Shown: positions 8,478-18,490, counted from the stretch's first letter. The stretch is 64,000 bases of DNA from Coprobacter tertius (GCF_024330105.1 NZ_JANDHW010000008.1:62001-126000); one strand, 5' to 3'. Notes: generated by a model from the letters alone, not told the origin. Made by a program: numbers and translations.

Positions 8478-9929
8478 TTATAAATCTTTAAATCTCAATA
8501 TGGGCTTTTTAGCCGCAGTCGTTTCATCGAGACGACGAACCGGAGTCGAGTGAGGAGCACTCTTTACAATGTCGGGATTTTCGCGAGCCTCACGAGCCAC
8601 TGTCTTCATCACACCGATAAATTCATCGAGAGTTTCTTTCGATTCGGTTTCGGTAGGTTCGATCATAATCGATTGATGAAACAATAAGGGGAAATAAATC
8701 GTCGGGGCATGATACCCATAGTCGAGCAATCGCTTTGCCACATCGAGAGTCGTTACACCGGTAGATTTATCGGCTAATCCGTCGAACACGAATTCATGCT
8801 TACATACACCTTCGATCGGCAAATAATAATCCTGTTTTAGTGATTCCTTCACATAATTTGCATTTAATGTTGCCAAAGACCCTACATGACGTATATTCTC
8901 TTTTCCTAAAGACAAAATATAAGTATAAGCCCGCATCATAACAGCAAAATTACCGAAAAAACCCGAAACAGATCCGATCGCATCGTCCCCTGTTTCTACA
9001 ACATAACGGTCTTCCACTTTTTTTACACGGGGATTGGGAAGGAACTCGGTAAGTGCGGCTGCTACCCCCACCGGACCACTACCCGGCCCTCCACCTCCGT
9101 GCGGAGTAGAGAATGTTTTGTGCAAATTGATATGCATAATATCGAATCCCATATCTCCCGGTCGACAAACTCCCAACAATGGATTCAGATTTGCGCCGTC
9201 ATAATATAACAAACCGCCGCAAGCATGTACCAATGAAGCGATCTCGAGAATCTCTTTTTCAAAAATCCCCAACGTATTAGGATTAGTCATCATAATACCG
9301 GCAATCGTTTCATCCAGTAACGGTTTCAGTTTTTCGACATCGATCGTTCCTTCGGGAGTAGATTCAACCTCTACGATTTCGAGTCCGCATACCGCTGCAC
9401 TTGCCGGATTGGTACCGTGTGCACTGTTCGGGACAATTACCCGGGTACGATTCATATCCCCACGTTTTATATGGTATTGACGCATCAGCATAAGACCGGT
9501 AAGTTCACCATGAGCACCCGCAAAAGGATTAAGGGTAAACTCAGCCAATCCAGATATTTCAGCCAACGAACGGGCCAGCTCATAATATACCTTTAAAGCT
9601 CCTTGAGCAGTTTCGGCCGGTTGCATCGGATGTAATGCCGAAAAGGCCGGTAATGCAGCTATTTCTTCGTTAATCTTAGGGTTGTACTTCATCGTACAAG
9701 AGCCCAACGGATAAAAACCGGTCTCTACACCGAAGTTCTTATTCGACACATTAGTATAGTGACGCACGACATCGAGTTCGCTTACTTCGGGAAGGTCAGG
9801 AGTGTCCTGACGCAAAAGGCCTTCGGGAAGATCATTTACCGAATATTTGCCAAAATCCGGTTTGGGCAAAGTATACCCAACACGGCCCTCTTTTGAAATC
9901 TCAAATATCAGTTTATCATAATATTTCAT
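8478..9929 (-). CDS. gcvPB: Glycine dehydrogenase (decarboxylating) subunit 2
   Basis: 483-residue PLP subunit of the glycine cleavage P-protein. With GcvPA it decarboxylates glycine and loads the aminomethyl group on GcvH lipoate. The PLP lysine is in INLHKTFSTPHGGGGPGSG (Lys271). The glycine-rich loop and the NSAHGTNPASA stretch are intact. It follows gcvPA by 2 bp, so the pair is tightly coupled. The split two-subunit form is the type known from Thermotoga, Bacillus and Clostridia, whereas many Bacteroidales have one ~950-residue GcvP (from memory). Confidence 0.95.
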   Translation of the reverse strand: MKYYDKLIFEISKEGRVGYTLPKPDFGKYSVNDLPEGLLRQDTPDLPEVSELDVVRHYTNVSNKNFGVETGFYPLGSCTMKYNPKINEEIAALPAFSALHPMQPAETAQGALKVYYELARSLAEISGLAEFTLNPFAGAHGELTGLMLMRQYHIKRGDMNRTRVIVPNSAHGTNPASAAVCGLEIVEVESTPEGTIDVEKLKPLLDETIAGIMMTNPNTLGIFEKEILEIASLVHACGGLLYYDGANLNPLLGVCRPGDMGFDIMHINLHKTFSTPHGGGGPGSGPVGVAAALTEFLPNPRVKKVEDRYVVETGDDAIGSVSGFFGNFAVMMRAYTYILSLGKENIRHVGSLATLNANYVKESLKQDYYLPIEGVCKHEFVFDGLADKSTGVTTLDVAKRLLDYGYHAPTIYFPLLFHQSIMIEPTETESKETLDEFIGVMKTVAREARENPDIVKSAPHSTPVRRLDETTAAKKPILRFKDL

Positions 9930-9931
9930 GT

Positions 9932-11272
9932 TCAGGCCTCCTCTTTTATTAAAGAAACAAGCCGGTCGATCTCAGCCCGTGTTCTTTTTTCGGTTACACA
10001 GAAAAGTAATGCATTATCCATACCCGGTTTCAGTTGCTTCATCGGGATACCGCCTAAAATACCGTTATCGAGCAATTTTTTATATAATTTATCTACATTC
10101 AAGGTAGTTTTTACGGCAAATTCCTTTAGGAAAGGATGATTGAAACACAACGAAAATTTACCGGTTTTAATCAACTCATCACACAAATAATGAGCCCCCG
10201 CATAAGAAGTTTCATTAACTTCACGGAGTCCTTTTTTCCCCATAAGTGCAAGATAAATAGTCACATATAAAGCCATTAGTGATTGATTGGAACAAATATT
10301 ACTATTGGCTTTTTGCCGGCGTATGTGCTGTTCACGTGCTTGTAAGGTAAGAACAAACGCTCTTTTGCCGTCGACATCGGTAGTAGCCCCGACTATACGT
10401 CCCGGCAATTTACGCAAAAGTTCTTTTGTTGTTGCAAGATACCCAACATAAGGCCCTCCGAAATTCAGAGGCATCCCTAACGTCTGACCATCACCACAAG
10501 CTATATCAGCCCCCCATTCTTTCGGTGTTTTGAGAACTGATAATGTAGACGGATCGGCATTCATTATCAGTAAAGCTTTCGCATCGTGTACTGCCTCGGA
10601 AAAACCGGAATAATCCTCTACGATACCGTAACAATTAGGAGAACTTACGATTACCCCGGCAACATCACCGGCCGACAATAATTCTTTCATCGAAGCTAAG
10701 TCCGTTACCCCTTCTTTTTCCTCGATCTCTGCAATCTCTACCCCTTTAAAAAACGCATATGTTTTCACCACCCTCATCACATTCGGGTTAACCGTTTTCG
10801 AAACCAACACTTTATTTCTTTTTTTAGCATTGGACACGGCCATAAACATAGCCTCGGCTGTTGCCGTAGGGCCATCGTACATCGAAGCATTGCAACTTTC
10901 CATTCCAGTAAGTTCGGAAATCATACTCTGAAATTCGAAAATATACTGCAATGTTCCCTGTGATATTTCTGGCTGATAAGGAGTATAAGCCGTAAGAAAC
11001 TCAGAACGGGAGATGAGTTGAGAAACTACCGACGGAGCATAATGATCATACGAACCGGCTCCTGCAAAAACAGTAAGAGACCGGTTTTCATTACCTAAGC
11101 GAGTGAAATACTCCCTTACTTCGCTTTCGGACATCGATACCGGAAGATTATACTCTTTATTAAAACGTACTTCCGCAGGAATCTCGGCATTCAAATCGTC
11201 GAGTGATCCTACTCCGATACGCCCGAGCATCTCTTTAATATCGGCCCCGGTGTGCGGAAAATATTTAAACAT
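9932..11272 (-). CDS. gcvPA: Glycine dehydrogenase (decarboxylating) subunit 1
   Basis: 446-residue non-PLP-lysine subunit of the split P-protein. It is related to the N-terminal half of one-chain GcvP and completes the active site of GcvPB. Family segments visible are the N-terminal YFPHTGADIKEML, AGAGSYDHYAPSVV and the mid-protein GPTATAEAMFMA. Length and ends match the family, with no disruption. It sits between gcvH (22 bp upstream) and gcvPB (2 bp downstream), in the order lplA-gcvT-gcvH-gcvPA-gcvPB. Confidence 0.95.
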   Translation of the reverse strand: MFKYFPHTGADIKEMLGRIGVGSLDDLNAEIPAEVRFNKEYNLPVSMSESEVREYFTRLGNENRSLTVFAGAGSYDHYAPSVVSQLISRSEFLTAYTPYQPEISQGTLQYIFEFQSMISELTGMESCNASMYDGPTATAEAMFMAVSNAKKRNKVLVSKTVNPNVMRVVKTYAFFKGVEIAEIEEKEGVTDLASMKELLSAGDVAGVIVSSPNCYGIVEDYSGFSEAVHDAKALLIMNADPSTLSVLKTPKEWGADIACGDGQTLGMPLNFGGPYVGYLATTKELLRKLPGRIVGATTDVDGKRAFVLTLQAREQHIRRQKANSNICSNQSLMALYVTIYLALMGKKGLREVNETSYAGAHYLCDELIKTGKFSLCFNHPFLKEFAVKTTLNVDKLYKKLLDNGILGGIPMKQLKPGMDNALLFCVTEKRTRAEIDRLVSLIKEEA

Positions 11273-11294
11273 ATTCTTTTTATCTAAGGGTTAT

Positions 11295-11672
11295 TTATTC
11301 GCAAATAGCTTCGTAAGCAGCTGCATCCATCAAATTATCCATTTCAGAAGGATCACTCAACTTCACTTTAAAAATCCAATTCGCATAAGCATCTTCATTC
11401 AATGCTTCAGGTGCATCTTCCAGTTTTTCGTTTATTTCAACAACCGTACCGCTAACGGGAGAAATAAGATCACTCGCAGCCTTTACACTTTCTACAGCTC
11501 CGAATTCTTCACCCTGCGTTACCTCATCATCTACTTCGGGCATATCTACATACACGATATTACCCAACTGGTGCTGCGCATAATCAGTGATACCCACATA
11601 ACCGAATTCCCCTTCAACTTTTACCCATTCGTGAGACTCTGCATAACGGAGTCCGTCTAATACTTTACTCAT
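11295..11672 (-). CDS. gcvH: Glycine cleavage system H protein (lipoyl carrier)
   Basis: 125-residue lipoyl-domain protein that shuttles the aminomethyl group between P-, T- and L-proteins in the cytoplasm. The lipoylated lysine is Lys64 in GAVESVKAASDL. The N-terminal HEWVKVEGEFGYVGITDYAQ is the family signature. It lies 39 bp after gcvT and 22 bp before gcvPA. The lipoate ligase at the head of the same cluster is the obvious candidate for modifying it. Confidence 0.96.
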   Translation of the reverse strand: MSKVLDGLRYAESHEWVKVEGEFGYVGITDYAQHQLGNIVYVDMPEVDDEVTQGEEFGAVESVKAASDLISPVSGTVVEINEKLEDAPEALNEDAYANWIFKVKLSDPSEMDNLMDAAAYEAICE

Positions 11673-11711
11673 AATTTTTAATGTGTTTTATTTTTTAATA
11701 TTCGATTTACG

Positions 11712-12806
11712 TTATTTCTTATAATTTTTTTCGTAAAAGCGTTTTTTTACAACCGTACCCTTAAAGAATTTTTTACGGATATGTATTTCCACTTCTGTTC
11801 CCAGTTTTGCATAAGCGGCATCGATAAGAGCCATACAGACACTTTTCCCGGTCGAAATAGAATTATATCCGGTAGTAACGGTACCAATCACCTTGCCGTC
11901 TGCAATTACTTCATAGCCGGCTCTGGGAATAGCTTTTTCTGTCAATTCTATTCCTACGACTTTTCGTTTCACCCCTTCTGCTTTCTGTAAAGCAATAGCC
12001 TCTTTACCTATGAATTCTTCTTTATCGAGCTTTACAAAAGAACCGAGACCGGCTTCAAGCGGAGTGATATCATCGGCAAGTTCATGTCCGTAAAGCGGAA
12101 GAGCTACTTCGAATCGCAGAGTATCACGGCAGCCCAAACCACAGGGCATCACTTCTTTCGACTCGACAAGAATATCCCATATTTTATTTATAAATTCATG
12201 GCTTCCATATAATTCGAAACCATCCTCACCCGTGTAGCCGGTACGCGATATTATTATCGTTTCTCCCTCATAAACAAGCTCTTTGCAGGTATAAAACTCG
12301 AGATCATTAACGGCAATTTTCAAGAGTTTTTCTATTTTTTCCCAAGCTTGGGGTCCCTGAACCGCTACTTCGCCATACCGATCGGATTGATTCTCGAGTT
12401 TTACATCTAAACCTGCAGCATTTTTTTTCATCCAGTCGTAATCTTTAGCGATATTCGACGCATTTATCACAAGAAAATAGCGCTGTTCACCCAGTTTATA
12501 TACCAAAAGATCATCCACCGTACCTCCTTCAGGATACAACATCATGCCGTAAAATATTTTCCCCACCGGAGCTCCGGAAATATCGTTCGTAAAAATATGA
12601 TTTACATATTTTTCACTTTCGACTCCGGTTACCAATACTTCACCCATATGCGAGACATCGAAAATTCCCGCTGCATGACGCACGGCATTGTGTTCTTCAA
12701 CGATCGAAGTATATTCGATAGGCATGTCGAATCCACCAAAAGGTACCATCTTTGCACCTAAAGCGACATGCTTCGCATGTAAACAAGTTTTAAGAGTTTC
12801 TTCCAT
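11712..12806 (-). CDS. gcvT: Aminomethyltransferase (T protein)
   Basis: 364-residue tetrahydrofolate-dependent aminomethyltransferase. It releases ammonia from aminomethyl-GcvH and forms 5,10-methylene-THF. The folate-binding domain fills residues ~1-270, with the conserved stretches MVPFGGFDMPIEY and GIFDVSHMGEV and the YTGEDGFELY segment. The beta-barrel C-terminal domain follows. Full length. It follows lplA by 58 bp in a spacer that holds only a small 6-bp hairpin (12825-12840) and no clear second promoter, so I treat it as the second gene of the operon. Confidence 0.95.
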   Translation of the reverse strand: MEETLKTCLHAKHVALGAKMVPFGGFDMPIEYTSIVEEHNAVRHAAGIFDVSHMGEVLVTGVESEKYVNHIFTNDISGAPVGKIFYGMMLYPEGGTVDDLLVYKLGEQRYFLVINASNIAKDYDWMKKNAAGLDVKLENQSDRYGEVAVQGPQAWEKIEKLLKIAVNDLEFYTCKELVYEGETIIISRTGYTGEDGFELYGSHEFINKIWDILVESKEVMPCGLGCRDTLRFEVALPLYGHELADDITPLEAGLGSFVKLDKEEFIGKEAIALQKAEGVKRKVVGIELTEKAIPRAGYEVIADGKVIGTVTTGYNSISTGKSVCMALIDAAYAKLGTEVEIHIRKKFFKGTVVKKRFYEKNYKK

Positions 12807-12864
12807 AAGTATTCTTTTTAAGCCATGTGATTTTTCACATTTTATTATTTCTCATTATTCAGGT

Positions 12865-13836
12865 TCAATTATCGAAAATAATCGCCAAAAACTTTTCCCG
12901 GCTAAGATTCAATATATAATCGTGCAAGTTTATTTTATCGAGTACTTTTTCTACTTCTTCTCGTCGAAAAGGAATACCGACAAAACTATTTAATAATTCA
13001 CCCATTTCACCGATAAGGAAATAATCTCCTTTCAGGTCGATTCCTTTTATCTCCTTTTTTTTTATCTCGAGCCTTATTTCCACTTCACCAGCCTCTCCGT
13101 ATCCTTTTTTCACGAGTGTATACCGAGGATTATTCCCCAGGATCCATTCATCGTTCAAATACTCTTTTTCAATTTCTTTTATTCGATCAACATCTCCATC
13201 ATCAAGAATGATTTCTTTATCACACAGTTGAGAACGCATAAAAGTTTTGAATTCTTCGATATCGATATCGAGAAATTCTTTTAGATTAGCAACCCGTTTA
13301 CGTACCGATTCGACTCCCTTACTAACCAATTTTTCGTTACAGGGGGTTATAGACCGAACCAAATCCCCGAGATCGGTGTCAAAAAGCATAGTACCATGCA
13401 CAATACTTTTTCCGGCTATACGATAAAATGCGTTTCCGGACACTTTTCTACCATCAACCTCGATGTCATTCCTTCCCGATACCTGCGCTTTCACCCCAAG
13501 CTTATTTAAAGTATGAGCGACCAAACGAAGATAACGATCGAACGTAAAACCCACATTGAAATCTTTAGTGATATAAGAAAACATGATGTTACTGAAGTCG
13601 GCAAAAACGCACCCTCCACCAGATTTACGACGATAATATTCTATATGACGGGATTTTATATAATCGAAATTTATTTCGTTCTCCATCAACTGATTTCGCC
13701 CAAAAATAACAGTAGGATTCACTTGCCACATAAAAAAATGGTCCTCATCCGACTTATAACGTGCGATATATTCTTCCATAGCCAGATAAAACGATAGTTT
13801 TCGAACCGTATTATCCGGGAGAACTACATAATTCAT
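12865..13836 (-). CDS. lplA: Lipoate-protein ligase A
   Basis: 323-residue ligase that activates free lipoate with ATP and attaches it to carrier lysines such as GcvH Lys64. Motifs are RRKSGGGCVFAD (the RRxSGGG lipoyl-AMP loop) and KVSGNAFYRI followed by HGTMLFDTDL. The C-terminal accessory domain is present. It is the first gene of the gcv cluster, and a TAGATTTG box lies ~30 bp before the ATG. The placement implies that lipoate scavenging is co-expressed with glycine cleavage. I see no riboswitch, because the predicted leader is only about 25 nt. Confidence 0.93.
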   Translation of the reverse strand: MNYVVLPDNTVRKLSFYLAMEEYIARYKSDEDHFFMWQVNPTVIFGRNQLMENEINFDYIKSRHIEYYRRKSGGGCVFADFSNIMFSYITKDFNVGFTFDRYLRLVAHTLNKLGVKAQVSGRNDIEVDGRKVSGNAFYRIAGKSIVHGTMLFDTDLGDLVRSITPCNEKLVSKGVESVRKRVANLKEFLDIDIEEFKTFMRSQLCDKEIILDDGDVDRIKEIEKEYLNDEWILGNNPRYTLVKKGYGEAGEVEIRLEIKKKEIKGIDLKGDYFLIGEMGELLNSFVGIPFRREEVEKVLDKINLHDYILNLSREKFLAIIFDN

Positions 13837-13866
13837 AGGTTAACGGACATTTGTGTTTCTATCTTA

Positions 13867-13874
13867 CAAATCTA
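13867..13874 (-). promoter_or_regulatory. -7 box (TAGATTTG) of the lplA-gcv operon
   Basis: TAGATTTG on the minus strand matches TAnnTTTG and lies 30 bp before the lplA ATG. A correctly spaced -33 TTG is not clear. Confidence 0.45.
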
Positions 13875-14084
13875 CACATTTTTTCAAATCCCGCTTATCC
13901 GCTATCCACATTTTTTTCATCTTTCGGCTAAGAGTTCGCATCCTCTATATCACAAGGCATTTTCATTGCGAAAATGTTACATTTTAAATACAAAAAATAC
14001 GAGTTAAAAATATAGTTTCCGAATCTTATTTTTTATATCTGTAAAAATAAGCATAAAAACAATCTGTTATTAGACAGATTATTT

Positions 14085-14092
14085 TAACTTTG
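14085..14092 (+). promoter_or_regulatory. -7 box (TAACTTTG) of the GH99-like gene
   Basis: Matches TAnnTTTG and leaves a leader of about 105 nt before the ATG at 14202. The 6-bp inverted repeat at 14061-14080 overlaps the expected -33 zone. Confidence 0.45.
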
Positions 14093-14201
14093 TTTTCATT
14101 ATGCACCTCTATTCTATAGAGATAACTATTCAATTAAAATCACATCTTATTGCCTGTTATTAAAAAATGTTCAGCATTAATTATCGAAAAACAGATATAT
14201 C

Positions 14202-15380
14202 GTGAAAAAATACATTCAGTCTTTATTGGTATTCCTTTGTTGTTCGTTACTTGCATTCGGACAAGGGAAAAAACAAAAATATGATATAGCAGCTTTCCTG
14301 TATCCGGCTTACGCATCAGATGATCCACGTTTACGACCATTCTGGCCCATGGGAATAGGAGAATGGGAAACAGTAATGACCATGCAAAAAAGAAATCCGG
14401 GGCATTATTGGGACCGGAAACCTTTATGGGGTTTTATAAATGAAGCAGACCCATCGATAATGTCGATGGAGATCGATCAGGCAGTAAAACACGGAATAAA
14501 CGTATTCATATTCGACTGGTACTGGTTCGATGGACGCCCGTTTATGGAAACGACATTAAATAACGGTTTCCTGAAAGCCGACAATGTAAATAAGATGAAG
14601 TTCTATCTGATGTGGGCAAATCATGACGTTCTGAATTTATGGGATACGCGACTGGCAGGTATTAATGAAGAAAATGTAATTTGGACCGGAAAAGTTGATC
14701 GACAAGAATTTGAAAAAATATGCAAAAGAAATATCGAAAAATACTTTAAGCATCCCCAATATTATAAAATAGACGGAAAGCCCGTTTTCATGATCTATGA
14801 CATCCCGCAACTAATCTCCGGACTCGGAGGTATAAAAGAAACGGCAGAGGCCTTAGAATGGTTTAAAAAAGAAACTAAAAAAGCCGGATTTCCAGGTCTG
14901 GAACTTCAGATCACAATATGGTCTATCAATATGAATTACAGCGGTTTCGATGCAGGTAAAAACACAAATCCCGAAAATGAATTTGTAAAAAAATTGGGGT
15001 TCACCAGCGGAACCCATTACCAATTCGCTCATTTCACAAATGTAAACGAAGACTATAACACAATTATGAAATCTGTCATAAAAGAATGGGCACGTATAGA
15101 TACAACGTATGATTTTACCTATTATCCTCACGTTAGCGTCGGTTGGGATAATAGCCCTCGCACCCGAAAAAGCGCTGTTATGAAAAACAATACACCTGAA
15201 AATTTCGAGAAAGCGTTACGACAAGCAAAAGATTTTGTCGACTCCCATCCAGATCAAACTCCACTCATAACCATAAACAGTTGGAACGAATGGACGGAAA
15301 CCAGCTATCTGATGCCTTGTAACATATACGGATATGGTTATCTTGAAGCGGTAAAACATGTTTTTATAAACGAAGAATAA
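14202..15380 (+). CDS. Secreted GH99-like (WbsX-family) protein
   Basis: 392-residue protein with a Sec signal peptide (SLLVFLCCSLLAFGQ). The mature part resembles the WbsX/GH99-like family: an early AAFLYPAYASDD, EIDQAVKHGINVFIFDWYWF (a barrel strand with acidic/aromatic residues), and the C-terminal ITINSWNEWTETSYLMP with Glu residues typical of this fold. True GH99 enzymes are endo-alpha-mannosidases, while WbsX proteins are annotated in O-antigen clusters, so the exact activity is open. Export and the nearby GH38 and GH92 genes favour glycan degradation over synthesis. It appears to be a single-gene transcription unit. Confidence 0.75.
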   Translation: MKKYIQSLLVFLCCSLLAFGQGKKQKYDIAAFLYPAYASDDPRLRPFWPMGIGEWETVMTMQKRNPGHYWDRKPLWGFINEADPSIMSMEIDQAVKHGINVFIFDWYWFDGRPFMETTLNNGFLKADNVNKMKFYLMWANHDVLNLWDTRLAGINEENVIWTGKVDRQEFEKICKRNIEKYFKHPQYYKIDGKPVFMIYDIPQLISGLGGIKETAEALEWFKKETKKAGFPGLELQITIWSINMNYSGFDAGKNTNPENEFVKKLGFTSGTHYQFAHFTNVNEDYNTIMKSVIKEWARIDTTYDFTYYPHVSVGWDNSPRTRKSAVMKNNTPENFEKALRQAKDFVDSHPDQTPLITINSWNEWTETSYLMPCNIYGYGYLEAVKHVFINEE

Positions 15381-15745
15381 GCCTTGTCAGGCTGTAATTT
15401 AAATCTAACATAATCAGATTCTCCCGGAAAAAATTTTAAATTTTTTATCGTAAAGTTGAATTCATTTTATAAAAACAAATCAACCGCTAAAATATCGCTT
15501 CGAATAAATGCAGATACTGATGATATTCCGGAATTCATTAAACTCTTAATAATCATTATAAAATACAAAATTATCAATCTGTCTAATTTCTTTAAATTTC
15601 GTTTACTTAAATCGGATACAAAACCAACCGAAAAGTTGAAAAATACAATTACCTTTGTACGCGAATCGGAATTCGTTATAGCGGTTTTTCACGATGAAAA
15701 CGATCGGGAATCATCCGGGATATTACTAATCACTTAAAATCCAGA
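15381..15745. other. 365-bp intergenic region upstream of the P-type ATPase
   Basis: Holds a weak AGCC/GGCT hairpin after the GH99-like stop and a TAnnTTTG box near 15650. A 93-codon frame (15456-15737) spans most of it, but it has no family resemblance and the promoter box lies inside it. I read the region as non-coding. Confidence 0.5.
15650..15657 (+). promoter_or_regulatory. -7 box (TACCTTTG) of the Ca2+-ATPase gene
   Basis: Matches TAnnTTTG and lies about 90 bp before the ATG at 15746. An upstream TTG is only 11 bp away, so the -33 box is uncertain. Confidence 0.4.
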
Positions 15746-18490
15746 ATGGAACAAAAACAACATCTCACAGGACTTTCAGATCAGGAAGTCGTTACCAGCA
15801 GACTAAAATACGGAGAAAACATACTGACTCCTCCGAAAAAAGAATCTCTCTGGTCTCAATTTATCAAGAAATTCGAAGATCCTATCATCCGCATTTTACT
15901 CGTCGCATTGCTTCTCTCTTTCGGAGTATCGATTTACCAATATACTACCGGAATGGAAGATGCTGGCGTATTTCTCGAACCTGCCGGTATTTTCCTGGCA
16001 GTCATATTAGCTACAATGGTCGGATTTTTTTTCGAACTGAGCGCCAATAAAAAATTTGACGTACTCAATCAAGTAAACGACGACACGCTCGTAAAAGTAA
16101 TAAGAAACAGTTCGATACGGGAAATCCCCAGAAAAGATGTCGTTGTAGGCGATATCGTCATTCTCGAAACGGGAGAAGAAGTCCCCGCAGACGGTATTCT
16201 CATCGAAGCCGTTTCATTACAAATCAACGAATCGACCCTCACCGGCGAACCGATGATCGGAAAAACAGTAGATGAAGCTGATTTTGAAAAAGACGCCACC
16301 TACCCCTCTAACGAAGTAATGAAAGGAACAACCGTTGTCGACGGGCACGGGATCATGCGTGTAATAAAAGTAGGTGACGCAACCGAATACGGGAAAGTAT
16401 ATGAGGGGTCTCAAATAGAGAATAAAACAAAAACTCCTCTCAATTCACAACTCGATACTTTAGGCCGCTTTATTACTAAAGCCAGTTATACTATTGCAGG
16501 CCTGATTATCATTGTCAGAATGTCTCTCTATTTTCTGCATATCGAAACATTAGACTGGATCGCCATGGGAAGTTATCTTCTTAATACGGCCATGATCGCA
16601 GTAACGGTTATCGTTGTAGCTGTTCCCGAAGGATTGCCCATGAGTGTAACGCTTAGCCTGGCATTAAGCATGAAACGAATGCTCTCGACGAACAATCTGG
16701 TACGAAAAATGCATGCTTGCGAAACCATGGGAGCGGCTTCGGTCATTTGTACCGATAAAACAGGAACTCTTACCCAAAATCAGATGCAAGTTTATCACGC
16801 CGATTTTGCAAACCTTAAAGGGCAGGAATTGAATGACGACAAACTTTGTTCCTTAATTAAAGAAGGTATTTCGGTAAATTCTACCGCATTTCTCGACGAA
16901 TCTAATCCTGAAAAAACGACAGCATTAGGAAATCCTACCGAAGGAGCTCTGCTTCTCTGGTTGAAAAATAAAGGCGTAAATTATCTTACTTTACGCGAAG
17001 CTGCCCCTGTAATTGACCAGCTAACTTTTTCTACCGAGCGTAAATACATGGCAACTCTAGTAGATTCTCCGTCGATCGGGAAAAAAGTTTTATATGTAAA
17101 AGGAGCTCCCGAATATGTATTGGCTCATTGTAAGACGGTACTTACAGAAACCGGAGAATTACCGGTTGAAGATTGTAAAGACAAAATTGAAACCGAATTA
17201 TTACGCTATCAGGAACAAGCTATGCGAACCCTTGGTTTCGCATATCAGATTATAGAAAACGACGATATTGTACTTTTCAAAGACGGACGATTATCAGACG
17301 AAGTATCCCTTACCTTTATGGGTATTACTGCGATATCAGATCCGGTAAGACCTGATGTACCCGATGCCATACACCAATGCCTCGACGCTGGAATCAACAT
17401 CAAAATCGTTACGGGAGACACCCCGGGAACTGCCACCGAAATCGGCCGCCAGATCGGATTATGGAAACCCGAAGACACAGAATATAACCGGATTACCGGA
17501 ACAGAATTTGCAGCAATGGATGATCAATCACTGCTTGATCGCATCATGGATCTGAAAATCATTTCTCGAGCAAGACCCATGGACAAAGAACGTCTGGTAA
17601 AACTATTACAACAAAAGGGGCAAGTGGTCGCCGTAACCGGAGACGGAACCAATGACGCACCGGCTTTAAATGCGGCACAGGTAGGATTATCAATGGGAGA
17701 CGGGACGACAGTCGCGAAAGAAGCCAGCGCTATTACGATTCTCGACAATTCATTTAAAAGCATTACCCGTGCTGTAATGTGGGGACGCTCATTGTACCAA
17801 AACATACGGCGTTTTATACTGTTTCAGATGACGATAAACGTCGTAGCTTGCCTTATCGTATTAATAGGTGCTTTTTTAGGAACAGAATCACCATTGACCG
17901 TTACGCAAATGTTGTGGGTAAATCTTATTATGGATACTTTTGCAGCACTGGCTCTTGCCTCACTTCCGCCTAGTCCGAAAGTAATGAAAGATAAACCTCG
18001 TAAAATTACCGACTTTATCATCAACAAGCCGATGGCAATACGTATAATAGGGACCGGTTTTGCATTTGTAATTCTTTTATTCGGATTATTACAATATTTT
18101 AAGCATACAGATATAACGACTCTTGCTGATTTCAGCATTTTAGATTTCTTCGTTAATTTCTTTAACTTTACCGATGTACCACACGGCTTATCGGTTTACG
18201 AACTATCGTTATTCTTTACGATTTTCGTCATGCTACAGTTTTGGAATATGTTCAATGCCAAAGCATTCGGAGACACTAAAAGTGCGTTCAGCGGTCTGGG
18301 ACACAGTAAACAATTCTTATCGGTAGCACTTGTTATCGTTATCGGTCAGGCCATTATCGTGACTTTCGGCGGCAAAATGTTTAATGTTACTCCCATACGC
18401 TTCGACGATTGGATATATATCATTTGCGGGACCTCGATAGTATTGTGGTGCGGTGAAATATATCGAATGATAAGACGATTGTTGAAATAA
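15746..18490 (+). CDS. Calcium-translocating P-type ATPase (PMCA-like, type II)
   Basis: 914-residue cation pump of the inner membrane. An N-terminal cation-ATPase domain, an actuator domain with NESTLTGEP, a phosphorylation site with Asp337 in CTDKTGTLTQNQ, a nucleotide domain with KGAPEYVL, the hinge VTGDGTNDAPAL, and about ten membrane helices are all present. The M4 ion-site sequence VVAVPEGLP fits type IIA/IIB Ca2+ pumps; Na+ or Mn2+ export cannot be excluded from sequence. There is no long regulatory C-terminal tail. It stands alone between its own promoter region and a clear terminator (18515-18560). Confidence 0.88.
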   Translation: MEQKQHLTGLSDQEVVTSRLKYGENILTPPKKESLWSQFIKKFEDPIIRILLVALLLSFGVSIYQYTTGMEDAGVFLEPAGIFLAVILATMVGFFFELSANKKFDVLNQVNDDTLVKVIRNSSIREIPRKDVVVGDIVILETGEEVPADGILIEAVSLQINESTLTGEPMIGKTVDEADFEKDATYPSNEVMKGTTVVDGHGIMRVIKVGDATEYGKVYEGSQIENKTKTPLNSQLDTLGRFITKASYTIAGLIIIVRMSLYFLHIETLDWIAMGSYLLNTAMIAVTVIVVAVPEGLPMSVTLSLALSMKRMLSTNNLVRKMHACETMGAASVICTDKTGTLTQNQMQVYHADFANLKGQELNDDKLCSLIKEGISVNSTAFLDESNPEKTTALGNPTEGALLLWLKNKGVNYLTLREAAPVIDQLTFSTERKYMATLVDSPSIGKKVLYVKGAPEYVLAHCKTVLTETGELPVEDCKDKIETELLRYQEQAMRTLGFAYQIIENDDIVLFKDGRLSDEVSLTFMGITAISDPVRPDVPDAIHQCLDAGINIKIVTGDTPGTATEIGRQIGLWKPEDTEYNRITGTEFAAMDDQSLLDRIMDLKIISRARPMDKERLVKLLQQKGQVVAVTGDGTNDAPALNAAQVGLSMGDGTTVAKEASAITILDNSFKSITRAVMWGRSLYQNIRRFILFQMTINVVACLIVLIGAFLGTESPLTVTQMLWVNLIMDTFAALALASLPPSPKVMKDKPRKITDFIINKPMAIRIIGTGFAFVILLFGLLQYFKHTDITTLADFSILDFFVNFFNFTDVPHGLSVYELSLFFTIFVMLQFWNMFNAKAFGDTKSAFSGLGHSKQFLSVALVIVIGQAIIVTFGGKMFNVTPIRFDDWIYIICGTSIVLWCGEIYRMIRRLLK

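Larger units (their letters stand above)
13837..14201. other. 365-bp divergent promoter region lplA / GH99-like
   Basis: Contains the -7 boxes for both divergent genes and a small inverted repeat AATCTG/CAGATT (14061-14080) just upstream of the plus-strand box, a possible operator. No reading frame stands out. Confidence 0.5.

Noticed and set aside
13867-14201. Glycine riboswitch before the gcv operon
   Set aside because: The predicted lplA leader is about 25 nt and no glycine-aptamer-like pairing is visible in the region.
15456-15737. 93-codon plus-strand frame before the P-type ATPase
   Set aside because: No family resemblance, low-complexity Lys/Ile/Asn composition as expected from AT-rich intergenic DNA, and a TAnnTTTG promoter box for the ATPase lies within it.
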